Below, in pieces: positions 62,101 to 64,000 of a stretch of DNA of 64,000 bases. How positions within the stretch are numbered: position 1 is the first letter of the stretch; every line of letters starts with the position of its first letter. The stretch spans positions 2,900,621-2,964,620 of the forward strand of contig OX393564.1 in the NCBI GenBank assembly GCA_947652115.1, in the 5' to 3' direction. This DNA is from Blastomussa wellsi (lineage: Eukaryota > Cnidaria > Anthozoa > Scleractinia > Plerogyridae). The position numbers were made by a program, and so were the translations under genes. The notes under the pieces are model-generated. The model saw only the letters and a list, made by a program, of their open reading frames with translations. It was not told the DNA's origin and did no database searches.

Positions 62101-64000
62101 CACACTTTGAGAGGAACTGAAAGGGCGCAAGGCTTCATCTACTGCTCCTGTTAACACGAGTCCTACTCGCGTGTCATTGACGCCGATGTAAAATTTATCG
62201 ATCACAGCTTTCATGAAGTTCTTCTTGAATGGTAGATTTCCTCCATCCATGACAAACAGCAGATCAACAGAGTTGTTGCAAGCTAAGCCAAAGAAGAACA
62301 ATTAACGAGGGCATTGTGTCGTGAGCGCCGCAGAACCCTTCACAACGAGCATAGTGGCATAAACATGAGAAAAAACTCTAGCATAGGCATGGTATGGTAT
62401 CAACACTGATAAGCATAACGTAAAGGAAGAGTTAGCGTTAGAGCCAAAAACTGTCCACCGATTAACATCGATCTAAGATGGCTATTAGTATTTCTACTCC
62501 CCCATGGCTGCCATTAGCTTCCCCCCCCCCGGGTTGTTTATAGCATTTATTCCATTTGCGATACCCATTTATACACTGGATGCAAGGAGAGAGGCAAGGC
62601 CAAGCTCGGGAACAGACCGCTTGACACAAAGTCCAGACACTAAACGGGAGAGTTACGGTAGACTATATGGAACATGTGACTATGTTTTCTCAAGCTTGTC
62701 GAATTGACTTGACTAACGATCACATGAAAACCAGCCAACATAGGTATTGAATTTATTCATCGTACCTTTACAGACTCCATTCTTTACAAAAGCGAAACTC
62801 ATCTGTAGTCTGCAGGATTCCGCCAACATACTGCAGTTGTTAGGATAAGTCATTTTATCACTGGCACATACGGGACTGTAGCTCTGTGGGCAGTCATCGC
62901 GGCATACGCATTGTGCTGTGCCGTTGGGAGACTTCACACACTTAGCATTAAATTCACATTGTTTAACCAAACACGGGTCAGATAAGGCTGCAACAAGAAA
63001 TTTGATTTTAATAGCGGTGCAAGACAGCCTGGAAATGTGGGTAAGGTTTATGCTAATGTGCGTGTAACTAGCCCCTTAGACATGATGCTAATCCATCACC
63101 GGTCACACCTCAGTATTATTAATTTACATTCACACCGAACGAGGTACTGCTAGAGTAAAGTTTCTTGGCTCAGCGGAGTTGCCCGACCCTCTTGATTTGG
63201 AAATTCACTTTTTTCATAAAGAAAGGTTTGAAACTAGACTGATCATTGTCTATCTTTCGCGCGGACAATTATTAATGACCATGATCGAGAAAAGACGCCC
63301 TTGACAAGAAAGCGGGCGAATCGTCGTTTTCAAGATTTGCTCACTGAGGTCTAATACCAACCTCGTGTTCAAATGTGCTTAACATTTCAGTCACTGAAGG
63401 CGGTGTGAAAAATTCCCTGTCTGCTTTATCTTTATCTATTGCCTGAACATTACAGCGTGTGAACGTAAACGAAAATAGTTTCTAACTTGCGATATTTACC
63501 TAAAGCCATCAAGGCCATAATTTTCTTTCCAGCTGTTTTCGGAACATCTTCTTTATCAGTCGGCAGTATTTCTTCTTTGTCTTTGTCTGGCGTCAATGGA
63601 ACAAGCTCATCCGGGTCAGCCTCGTTTCCAATAACTACAGTAACAAACCTGACCTTGCCATCTTCATATTCACCCACGATCTTCTCGATTGCACTTCCGC
63701 TGTTAGTAGACTTCCGGTCGATGATCACGACGATTATCTTCCGAGAGTCAGGTCGCGTGCCTCCACTAGGTTGAAAAAATAGCTGCTTTGTGATTTCCAG
63801 AGCGTTCACCAGATCTGGCGACCCTGAAGGCGGCTGGGCGCCTTTTATTAGAGATATCAGTGAGTCTTTGTCGGTCTTTTGAAACGGTAGTATTATGTTG
63901 GCGTTTTGACCAAAGACGACCATGCTGTACAGATGTTTTTTGACGCCATGTTGTTCTACTATGGATTCAATAGTGGACTTGATGAGTTTGAAGTTATCAT
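18101..64000 (-). CDS. giant vWA / follistatin-Kazal / GON / laminin-G / EGF extracellular protein, 5' incomplete
   Basis: At least 50 exons with GT-AG borders, about 4,090 codons in the window; the exon at 63500 runs off the right edge. Order, N to C: vWA1 (partial), FS1, vWA2, vWA3, FS2-4, vWA4, GON, vWA5, FS5-32, basic linker, LamG1-EGF1, LamG2-EGF2, vWA6, stop. FS (follistatin-like) modules are Cys-rich with a Kazal part centred on VCGSDGxTYxNEC. All domains are extracellular types, so it is probably a secreted or surface matrix protein that binds matrix partners and may inhibit proteases; this is inference. The FS + LamG/EGF half is agrin-like in plan, but agrin has 9 FS modules and no vWA or GON. 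No transmembrane segment is seen; the signal peptide must lie off-window. Two fused genes cannot be fully excluded, but phases agree throughout. Confidence 0.8.
18534..18613. repeat. (AAT)n microsatellite
   Basis: AAT triplets with one interruption, followed by a short GAT-rich run to about 18690. In the last intron of the giant gene. Confidence 0.95.
18836..18994. mobile_element. MITE-like TIR element
   Basis: Inverted ends CACCCCTTTGTAACAGACCC and GGGTCTGTTACAGAGGGGTG. Only 159 bp, in the last intron of the giant gene. Confidence 0.8.
19179..19510 (-). CDS. giant gene exon: vWA6 first half
   Basis: Starts SCGRNVVVDLGFALDGSNS. The MIDAS motif DGSNS (DxSxS) is intact, as is the later threonine in GGATNIGTGL, so this domain should bind a divalent metal. 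Joins the last exon in phase 0. Confidence 0.9.
19770..19909. mobile_element. MITE-like palindromic element
   Basis: GATCAAACACGAGAGACAGT and ACTGTCTCGAGTGTTTGAT face each other, with inner TCCAAACACC / GGTGTTTGGA arms. 140 bp, intronic. Confidence 0.75.
20619..20875 (-). CDS. giant gene exon: LamG2 end plus EGF2
   Basis: FGRTGVRTAFKGCIRDVESE is a classical laminin-G C-terminal strand. It is followed by a six-cysteine EGF module: CGCKDRQCQNSGTC, then CECKLGFTGPQC. Confidence 0.92.
21043..21512. mobile_element. TIR element, about 470 bp
   Basis: Ends AGGGCCTGTTTATATGG and CATGTAAACAGGCCCT are inverted. Inside, many GGTGGGG/CCCCACC and GGGTAACCC blocks pair further. Intronic. Confidence 0.8.
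21641..21862 (-). CDS. giant gene exon: LamG2 middle
   Basis: RFDLGQGVTIIS, WHHIAVIREG and VYLGGGTAVLGSN are typical laminin-G strands. Enters after 2 nt and leaves after 2 nt of a codon, consistent with both neighbours. Confidence 0.92.
22135..22294. mobile_element. GGATC-type MITE with 6-bp target duplication
   Basis: AGGGGCGGATCCAGG and CTAGATCCGCCCCTT are inverted ends. GGTACC is present on both sides (22129-22134 and 22295-22300). Relative of 17607-17805. Confidence 0.7.
22596..22882. mobile_element. MITE-like TIR element
   Basis: GACACCGCGGAAAAACG at the left and CGTTTTTCCGCAGTGTC at the right, one mismatch. About 287 bp, in a LamG2 intron. Confidence 0.75.
23141..23345 (-). CDS. giant gene exon: LamG2 start
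   Basis: NVPYFQGGLISGSYMELQLD, IRPEQPTGLIMYSG and MIEGKLEF give the first strands of a second laminin-G domain. Joins the next exon inside an Arg codon. Confidence 0.92.
23570..23760. repeat. dispersed repeat, related fragments near 56265-56410 and 62490
   Basis: Contains GGATGGGATGTTAGTCCATC and a following TTACACTCTTGGGTAGAGAG-like block. Similar GTCCAT/CCCCTGG phrases recur near 56340-56390 and 56460, and TATTTCTACTCCCCC near 62490. It lies directly downstream of the LINE fragment, possibly an older insertion. Confidence 0.4.
23785..24215 (-). pseudogene. 5'-truncated non-LTR retrotransposon (LINE) fragment
   Basis: The minus strand 24210-24028 reads an open frame of 60 residues ending in TAG: FSRPGVKLWNEIPCSLRNLP, then EFKREIRRLLLHTLV. 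This is the usual C-terminus of jockey/CR1-like reverse-transcriptase polyproteins. About 240 bp of 3' UTR follow, with a polyadenylation-like AATAAA near 23812-23817 and a T/G-rich tail. It is 5'-truncated and stops about 50 bp from the splice donor of the EGF1 exon, in the same orientation as the host gene. Confidence 0.75.
24262..24521 (-). CDS. giant gene exon: LamG1 end plus EGF1
   Basis: YASLLGTRAGFYGSIANLTI closes LamG1. The EGF module follows: DPCMMAPCEHGGACFVNEDK, then CDCPKGFLGERC. Leaves in phase 1. Confidence 0.92.
25222..25434 (-). CDS. giant gene exon: LamG1 middle
   Basis: YNLGKGPARIVSNQQV, WNQLQVHRDGINGYIVLNGE and MYLGGGVEGVTGR are typical laminin-G strands. The exon has no ATG but joins both neighbours in frame. 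Confidence 0.9.
25855..26050 (-). CDS. giant gene exon: LamG1 start
   Basis: ISVGFKGDSFMQYKPLSNLK, then FRPISRSGVMLSN and FIFILLKRGRIIF. First strands of laminin-G domain 1. Confidence 0.9.
26060..27107. other. intron with no recognised feature
   Basis: About 1 kb of AT-rich sequence between the basic linker exon and LamG1. No exon-like block, tandem repeat or clear inverted repeat was found. Confidence 0.5.
27108..27224 (-). CDS. giant gene exon: basic linker between FS array and LamG half
   Basis: A 39-codon exon with VCTDGNCPRPARRSRRIINR and VTGKWILQFSVQKSFRR. It joins FS32 and LamG1 in frame. The RRSRR cluster fits the R-x-K/R-R pattern of furin-type proprotein convertases, so the chain may be cut here. 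There is no coding similarity to a known domain, but the phases support it. Confidence 0.75.
27733..27942 (-). CDS. giant gene exon: FS32
   Basis: Last follistatin-Kazal module: APCVLLKCDFYAQC, Kazal core VCGSDRQTYPNEC, end RGQC. Compact type, with a short CPKQCPLSFDP linker. Confidence 0.93.
28393..28605 (-). CDS. giant gene exon: FS31
   Basis: GCVETKCHFYSACVQRPNGQ, core VCGSNGKTYINEC, LLRADACKQRKSFVV. Compact type (CNEECALKFEP). Confidence 0.93.
28778..29232. mobile_element. TIR element, about 455 bp
   Basis: GAATAGACCATTATTGGACT and, inverted at the right end, ATTCCAATACGG plus TATGGTCTATTC. CTAGCTTG / CAAGCTAG and TGGAGGC / GCCTCCA pair further in. Intronic. Confidence 0.75.
29450..29750 (-). 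mobile_element. possible SINE-like repeat with a tRNA-like B box
   Basis: Read on the minus strand, GGTCTCGGGTTCGAGTCCCA resembles a pol III B box preceded by tRNA-like sequence, followed by about 250 bp ending near TGTACTCATGGGTTGGG. The interior (GGGTTCTTTAACGTCCC) looks like dispersed repeat sequence. No second copy in the window. Confidence 0.35.
29818..30024 (-). CDS. giant gene exon: FS30
   Basis: CSHTICQFGAKCLLHEDGSK, core VCGNNKKTYANRC, LSLDTCLTNGSVVF. Compact type. Confidence 0.92.
30331..30537 (-). CDS. giant gene exon: FS29
   Basis: DPCYEGKCKYGGYC, core VCGSDKRSYLNHC, FLRRQACLTQTPISV. It has no internal ATG, but splice sites and phase match its neighbours. Confidence 0.9.
30721..30945 (-). 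CDS. giant gene exon: FS28
   Basis: TPCARKSCPPHARCVVASNG, core VCGSNGQTYSSTC, ELEKDACERNSVITI. Compact type. Confidence 0.92.
31181..31390 (-). CDS. giant gene exon: FS27
   Basis: DPCYSKKCPPYAQCVPLSRT, core TCGTDRKSYFNLC, QLTACQSNSTVRA. Compact type. Confidence 0.92.
31775..31984 (-). CDS. giant gene exon: FS26
   Basis: APCSTVTCQRYARC, core VCGNDGKTYNNEC, KFASCRRKANVSV. Compact type. Confidence 0.92.
32640..32852 (-). CDS. giant gene exon: FS25
   Basis: DPCSTKQCPYYSGCTVDENR, core VCASDGETYPNEC, FKITACALNGSITLL. Compact type; the first of the C-terminal compact block. Confidence 0.92.
32860..34260. other. intron, mostly unremarkable
   Basis: Intron between FS24 and FS25. Apart from the MITE at 33956-34194 I see no exon-like block. 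A GTAAGT-like donor near 33660 on the minus strand has no matching acceptor or coding stretch. Confidence 0.5.
33956..34194. mobile_element. MITE-like element, family with 3158-3374
   Basis: Ends TTAAAGGGGCTACGCCAC and GTGACGTAGCTTTAA are inverted. The interior shares ACCAAAGGAGTGATACTAAA and AAACCAAAAAGGAACAAGGA with 3158-3374. Confidence 0.75.
34266..34478 (-). CDS. giant gene exon: FS24
   Basis: TCADITCENYAQCVTIDSQP, core LCGSDGNVYLSEC, KVSSCEGGQVITKKNDGVC. Extended type (CPKKSDCSTKVAA linker). Confidence 0.9.
35100..35245. repeat. dispersed repeat, inverted relative to 9030-9150
   Basis: The reverse complement reads GGTTCTGCGCGCGCCTATTT and CATGTGGGTGTCCATG, the partner of the RPL22 intron 1 copy. 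Confidence 0.6.
35288..35506 (-). CDS. giant gene exon: FS23
   Basis: ACRLASCDRFYARCEISETG, core VCANDTRTYATEC, RVQSCQSRTPLRV. Extended type (CPEVEACPEVPDQ). Confidence 0.92.
35916..36140 (-). CDS. giant gene exon: FS22
   Basis: LPCSSTSCRYGARCGFKRGY, core VCGTDGRNYPNSC, LAARACVLKKDIIA. Extended type (CPVESDCPLEDKP). Confidence 0.92.
36427..36815. repeat. (CAGA)n microsatellite, interrupted by a Penelope-like arm
   Basis: CAGACAGA/CAGACAAA units run 36427-36530 and resume 36678-36815. The middle is the retroelement arm 36531-36677, so the element inserted into, or helped seed, the microsatellite. Confidence 0.9.
36531..36677. mobile_element. single Penelope-like arm
   Basis: One arm of the family seen at 10155-10518 and 12484-12726: GTGCTGCGTCGGTGGGAAGT, AACTGGGTTGATAATG, then GAGAGCTGACGTTTCGAGCG. 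On the minus strand it holds the hammerhead-like core with CCGACGA and GAAACGTC. Confidence 0.65.
36885..37106 (-). CDS. giant gene exon: FS21
   Basis: DACAFKRCDLYQHCVIDSNK, core VCGSDGKTYSSEC, LRAENCAKQPKALLQFIGEC. The linker CPSPLQCLRDKAASP is the longest of the set. Confidence 0.9.
37134..37166 (+). mobile_element. SINE head, first piece of a split copy
   Basis: GGAGGCAGCGTGGCCGAGTG and GTTGAAGGG match the A-box head of the SINE at 318-625. The copy continues at 37551 after an insertion and at 38664 after a second one. Confidence 0.75.
37167..37550. mobile_element. 384-bp element inserted into the SINE
   Basis: It interrupts the SINE exactly between two copies of AAGGG (37162-37166 and 37551-37555). 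Its ends GGGCATTATC and GGCAATGCCCC are inverted. No coding capacity. Confidence 0.65.
37551..37695 (+). mobile_element. SINE middle piece
   Basis: GCCAGTGTTGTAATCCGGAC, GTCCCGAGTTCACATCC and GCCTCCTGCTAGCTGGG align with the SINE bodies at 355-480 and 44450-44590. Confidence 0.7.
37691..38643. mobile_element. 953-bp TIR element inserted into the SINE, with a possible two-exon frame
   Basis: Ends TTGTGTGGGATTTC and GAAATCCCACACAA are inverted, and SINE sequence resumes shortly after the right end. On the + strand two open stretches, 37693-37929 and 38107-38316, are separated by a GTAAGT...TTCTTCAG intron-like segment in phase 0, giving about 148 residues. AATAAA follows near 38418. The predicted product matches no family I know; it may be captured host sequence or chance. 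A (TTTA)n run lies at 37731-37756. Confidence 0.5.
38664..38760 (+). mobile_element. SINE tail piece
   Basis: AAGTTATGTTCATTTGAAAC and GCTTAGTGCTTGATCACTAT match the SINE 3' body near 495-580 and 44600-44672. Confidence 0.65.
38894..39097 (-). CDS. giant gene exon: FS20
   Basis: DPCSFHQCKSYQDCVVVDNK, core VCANNGRSYPNEC, RVKACKIKRELTVV. Shortest module of the array (204 nt), with a trimmed CPSCPPLDD linker. Confidence 0.93.
39273..39492. mobile_element. inverted-repeat element
   Basis: AATAGTCCATTTTACAGTTC and GAACTGTAAACTGGCCTATT face each other, with GGTGACCTTG / AAGGTCACC pairing near the centre. Confidence 0.7.
39495..39908. mobile_element. TIR element with internal GGTTAACGGTT repeats
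   Basis: GAGGGTCTCAATGGGGT at the left pairs with CCCCATCGAGATCCTC at the right. Just inside both ends are short tandem copies of ACGGTTAACGGTTAA-like and ACGGCTAACGGTTAA-like units, which are palindromic (GTTAAC). It directly abuts the 39273-39492 element. Confidence 0.7.
40075..40330. repeat. dispersed repeat shared with 6730-7090
   Basis: Shares the TTTGCAGT...CCACTCGCC block and the flanking ATGGTCTATG/GACCAT motifs with the copy in the MICOS10 intron. Boundaries approximate. Confidence 0.4.
40478..40684 (-). CDS. giant gene exon: FS19
   Basis: EPCKFVVCSDHTKCEVQADG, core VCGSDGNSYENEC, FKVATCGRKLEMKQGRC. It has no upstream ATG but perfect splice and phase fit. Confidence 0.92.
41135..41353 (-). 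CDS. giant gene exon: FS18
   Basis: GGCSIKKCPKYAVCNNAPDG, core VCGTDGRTYINEC, KVIACELEEDTDKRKDGLC. Extended type. Confidence 0.93.
41360..42095. other. intron with no recognised feature
   Basis: AT-rich intron between FS17 and FS18. I saw no exon, tandem array or clear inverted repeat. Confidence 0.5.
42101..42322 (-). CDS. giant gene exon: FS17
   Basis: TCTGMKCQPHQVCKVVKGRA, core ICGSDGNEYHTEC, KVKSCLAASQSGRLV. Extended type (CPDIRDCGYSPAP). Confidence 0.92.
42726..42944 (-). CDS. giant gene exon: FS16
   Basis: ICDLVKCLAPNTQCFLKANG, core VCGSDGVTYDNEC, KAEACKGSGRPVV. Extended type (CPREDECSSSGEK). Confidence 0.93.
42969..43165. repeat. degenerate (CAGT)n-type tandem repeat
   Basis: CAGTCAGTCAGT with CGGT and CCGT variants over about 200 bp, ending 15 bp before the FS15 splice donor (43181). 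Confidence 0.85.
43181..43393 (-). CDS. giant gene exon: FS15
   Basis: APCETANCDNHATCVVMDNK, core ICGSDGQTYLNEC, MKAKSCKAGKKVTRKRKGYC. The only module with a strongly basic C-terminal loop. Confidence 0.93.
43468..43636. mobile_element. MITE-like palindromic element
   Basis: Perfect inverted ends AGCCTGCGTAGCTGGCGGGA and TCCCGCCAGCTACGCAGGCT. 169 bp, locally GC-rich against its flanks. Confidence 0.85.
43784..44030. mobile_element. diverged relative of the 3158-3374 / 33956-34194 family
   Basis: Starts TTTAAAGGAGCTCGCCCACG and carries CAATCCCTTTCAATCTTCC, an inverted match to GGATTGAGACAGATTG-like sequence of the other copies. Right boundary unclear. Confidence 0.4.
44080..44313 (-). CDS. 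giant gene exon: FS14
   Basis: RPCSLKSCTNHALCAFKSGS, core VCGTDGSTYKGYKNKC. Longest FS exon (234 nt): three extra residues (GYK) between the conserved Tyr and Cys of the Kazal core. Confidence 0.92.
44421..44672 (+). mobile_element. tRNA-derived SINE copy
   Basis: A box TGGCGAGTGGTTTAGGGCGC and B box GGGTTCAAGCCC, then the same body as 318-625, ending GCTTAGTGCGAAAGCACCAT. It lacks the TTTGACA tail. Confidence 0.75.
44714..44920 (-). CDS. giant gene exon: FS13
   Basis: APCSKSVCPTDKDCVVDAQG, core VCGSDGKTYENEC, ARKESCEKGKGLFIKPGPC. Compact CRDFCPSLGEP linker inside the otherwise extended block. Confidence 0.93.
45018..45360. mobile_element. TIR element, 343 bp
   Basis: AGGGAGCTTAAACTACGACG and the right end CGTCGTCATTGCTTAAGCTCCCT-type sequence (last 10 bp TAAGCTCCCT) are inverted. 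Confidence 0.75.
45654..45872 (-). CDS. giant gene exon: FS12
   Basis: GPCSFSDCEEYYGECAIDGS, core VCGDNGKTYPNKC, LEAESCQMKHRIEI. Extended type (CPTADQCPSDVRA). Confidence 0.93.
46031..46081. repeat. short perfect-type hairpin
   Basis: TGTAGATTAAAGCTTTTGTC and GACAAAAGCTTAAATCTACA, separated by about 10 bp. Could be a very small element or a chance palindrome. Confidence 0.6.
46382..46597 (-). CDS. giant gene exon: FS11
   Basis: DPCQAARCKHHSACELKPDG, core VCGTDGKTYDNEC, KAESCTDRTDVGM. Extended type (CPRVEDCPDVFEP). Confidence 0.93.
46882..47211. mobile_element. three tandem copies of one small TIR element
   Basis: Copies at 46882-46982, 46996-47095 and 47111-47211. Each begins TTAACCCTTTCCTGCCCAAG and ends CTTGGGCAGTAAAGG(G/C)TTAA. 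The spacer AAAACTATCTCCC is also repeated, so the unit of about 115 bp (element plus spacer) was duplicated as a block. Confidence 0.9.
47481..47696 (-). CDS. giant gene exon: FS10
   Basis: VCKDTRCSQGKRCMATKLNT, core VCGSDGGSYINPC, RVEACNTEQPLVV. Extended type (CPTEDDCPRDYDP). Confidence 0.93.
47850..48065 (-). CDS. giant gene exon: FS9
   Basis: SCKPDICRTNEVCIGQKDST, core VCGTDGNTYLNEC, LKAESCANKTSVGV. Extended type (CIKKKDCVKEKDP). Confidence 0.92.
48495..48713 (-). CDS. giant gene exon: FS8
   Basis: GPCDLAKDCKNNAACTGNAD, core VCGSDGQTYINKC, LDVAACANNKDVDV. Extended type (CRTEDECPKDGDG). Confidence 0.93.
49113..49328 (-). CDS. giant gene exon: FS7
   Basis: EPCADVQCKEPKTCKADSRG, core VCGSDGKTYLNEC, MKAKACVQEMSIYV. 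No usable ATG upstream; splice and phase support it. Confidence 0.92.
49362..49745. mobile_element. palindromic TIR element, 384 bp
   Basis: ATGAAGTGATTTTTTGTCCT at the left; AAAAAAATTCACTTCAT at the right. The arms run about 110 bp (CTTGTGAAATATGCGATTCC / GGAATCGCGTATTTCACAAG). Confidence 0.85.
49842..50054 (-). CDS. giant gene exon: FS6
   Basis: LCAGVKCKEHARCEVKDGKA, core VCGQNNETYINKC, LDVVNCLMDETVDE. Extended type (CKDVRECPKTSVP). Confidence 0.93.
50192..50210. repeat. poly-G run
   Basis: Nineteen consecutive guanines in an intron; length uncertain. Confidence 0.9.
50760..50975 (-). CDS. giant gene exon: FS5
   Basis: DPCAKKVCEHYSRCKATDLT, core VCGSDKVTYYNDC, RVEACTRGKEITV. First module of the 28-module run; follows vWA5 in phase 1. 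Confidence 0.93.
51027..51424. repeat. (GAAC)n array split by a retroelement tail
   Basis: GAACGAACGAAC units at 51027-51072 and 51174-51424, with GGAC variants near 51290-51400. The long frames rich in S/F/V/R or N/E/R/T here are artefacts of the repeat. Confidence 0.92.
51073..51173 (+). mobile_element. retroelement 3' tail inside the GAAC array
   Basis: CTTAACTGATGATTCTCCGT, then AAATAAAGTTTTACATTAC and an (ATTAC)n tail. This is the form of a non-LTR/SINE 3' end. Only about 100 bp, no coding. Confidence 0.45.
51734..51965 (-). CDS. giant gene exon: vWA5 second half
   Basis: VPKSLITIVVGEITEDLKSS, LKNRGIQMFVVAVAV, YVHMIDQLDELGLLSARLAM, then DTCK before the donor. The usual TDG of the third MIDAS motif is replaced by GEITED. 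Confidence 0.9.
52579..52904 (-). CDS. giant gene exon: vWA5 first half
   Basis: ACPFPMDVVFALDSSSALTP: the MIDAS reads DSSSA, so the last serine of DxSxS is lost. NFVLDMINSFTISEFQTHVG follows and is very close to vWA6 (KDIIRSFTISEQGTHVG), suggesting recent common origin. Confidence 0.92.
53283..53443. mobile_element. MITE-like TIR element (CATAGGCGTACGG ends)
   Basis: CATAGGCGTACGG and CCGTACGCCTATG are perfect inverted ends, flanked by GCGTT on both sides. The interior has runs of TGCCCAAA and poly-G/C. A related copy is at 58885-59030. Confidence 0.8.
53514..54118 (-). CDS. giant gene exon: GON domain
   Basis: About 200 residues on one exon: CAEVKASGISSDGHYLIHV, IYCYKMASNTPQAFITLESG, ENNFAIIYHERL, FTKVRLDIATMKIISNDFIF, AYGTAGDCYSV, FKIDFNGTGFRV and CGGWCGRCKP. 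This is the GON signature, known from the C-terminus of ADAMTS9 and ADAMTS20 and from some invertebrate matrix proteins. The 5' border is uncertain: starting at 54118 keeps the conserved first Cys but needs the vWA4 donor at 55072; starting at 54110 fits the donor at 55076. Confidence 0.9.
54321..54455. repeat. 21-bp minisatellite
   Basis: About six units of GGTTAGCCTACTGAGCACTGC, alternating between CACTGC and CAATCC ends, a two-unit higher-order pattern. Confidence 0.9.
54518..54605 (+). mobile_element. tRNA-like SINE remnant
   Basis: GTAGTGGTTAGTAGGAATAG resembles an A-box arm, and CCCGGGATCGATTCCACC has a B-box-like core. Followed by an oligo-T tract. A different family from the SINE at 318-625. 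Confidence 0.4.
54720..54935. repeat. degenerate GGAAAACGTGATACATGCG repeats
   Basis: At least four imperfect copies of GGGAAAACGTGATACATGCG-like sequence, irregularly spaced (27-60 bp) between GON and vWA4. Confidence 0.7.
55076..55633 (-). CDS. giant gene exon: vWA4 (single exon)
   Basis: KAIDLAFVIGASGPKAPSNF, IVEEYEVSASKTRLALVDYN, SGALRRVRDEVFTL, AQDIVIVMTEGEFDEN. The MIDAS aspartate is lost (GASGP). The whole domain lies in one exon, like vWA1, while vWA2, 3, 5 and 6 are split. It ends in an extended acidic tail (KPGEDTEEAKK). The alternative donor is at 55072. Confidence 0.88.
55974..56186 (-). CDS. giant gene exon: FS4
   Basis: DPCKGVKCDFNAKCRPLPND, core VCGSDMVTYPSEC, LKAKACMEKELTSV. 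Compact type (CVDDCSTEPFEA). Confidence 0.93.
56874..57089 (-). CDS. giant gene exon: FS3
   Basis: PTPCSRIKCPFYGTCRVKED, core VCGSDGKSYLNQC, FLRRNACLLQKQFTV. Compact type; FLRRxAC is shared with FS2 and FS29. Confidence 0.92.
57622..57831 (-). CDS. giant gene exon: FS2
   Basis: ECRHTECAHYAQCVTQRDGT, core VCGSNSRTYWNEC, FLRREACFMQRNTTV. Compact type (CSELCPPSFRL). Confidence 0.92.
57840..58680. other. intron with no recognised feature
   Basis: About 850 bp between FS2 and vWA3. AT-rich, a short (TA)n at about 58120, no exon or mobile-element signature that I can support. Confidence 0.5.
58686..58830 (-). CDS. giant gene exon: vWA3 C-terminal part
   Basis: VIPVVIGQEVGPGGIQIPPT, acidic TEENVITDPEPDVDKP, then HAVMAAVLRG. 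The acidic spacer is like those ending vWA1 (DKEDVPKTAGKK) and vWA4, which links these three copies. Confidence 0.88.
58885..59030. mobile_element. degraded copy of the 53283-53443 family
   Basis: CATAAGCGTACAGGCAATTT, then ATTTGCCCAAAATTCTGCCA and TGCCTTGCCCAAATTTCTC, as in 53283-53443. The right TIR is replaced by a poly-C run. Confidence 0.65.
59226..59398. repeat. (CTGT)n microsatellite with a duplicated AATAAA-bearing unit
   Basis: CTGTCTGTCTGT blocks alternate with two copies of TAGTCCATATACTACTTATT plus GACTCCAAATAAA(A/G)CAT, a unit of about 75 bp. The spacer looks like the 3' tail of a retroelement duplicated with its microsatellite. Confidence 0.85.
60110..60528 (-). CDS. giant gene exon: vWA3 main part
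   Basis: VLVTYPIDIAFAISATSANA, VIKLIIDEYGMFTVHYAFMV, GLPNLDKALEKATELFKPGY and VRKFLVVIVDRNTVGDENLV. The MIDAS aspartate is a serine (SATSA) and TDG is replaced by VDR. It joins 58830 in phase 0. Confidence 0.9.
60997..61231 (-). CDS. giant gene exon: vWA2 second half
   Basis: AVVVIMDQAENNIPSLDDAS, NAVLFVLGVGSGMDAPSVKK, then DKICPLK. It closes the vWA fold and joins vWA3 in phase 1. Confidence 0.9.
61566..61785. mobile_element. palindromic TIR element
   Basis: Arms of about 90 bp: TTACGTGACATGACGTAAGA with its inverted partner, and AATTGCTTTAAATTCTACGT / ACGCGTAGAATTTAAAGCAA. Confidence 0.85.
61984..62282 (-). CDS. giant gene exon: vWA2 first half
   Basis: ACNNSVDLLFVMDGGNLPFK, FMKAVIDKFYIGVNDTRVGL, PGITSGLTKALEAIKDL. 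MIDAS reads DGGNL: aspartate kept, both serines lost. Confidence 0.9.
62766..62987 (-). CDS. giant gene exon: FS1
   Basis: DPCLVKQCEFNAKCVKSPNG, core VCASDKMTYPNNC, MLAESCRLQMSFAFV. Stands alone between vWA1 and vWA2. Compact type. Confidence 0.93.
63500..64000 (-). CDS. giant gene exon: vWA1, cut by the window edge
   Basis: The frame is open to the right edge: IKSTIESIVEQHGVKKHLYS, MVVFGQNANIILPFQKTD, SPDLVNALEITKQLFFQPSG, SRKIIVVIIDRKSTNSGSAI, VRFVTVVIGNEADPDELV. It ends in an acidic DKDKEEILPTDKEDVPK spacer before the donor. The first MIDAS motif lies off-window. Like vWA3, it has IDR in place of TDG. Confidence 0.9.

Noticed and set aside
27733..62987. Kazal exons as separate small protease-inhibitor or venom-type genes
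   Set aside because: None has its own start codon, signal peptide or stop; all join in phase 1 into one long reading frame.
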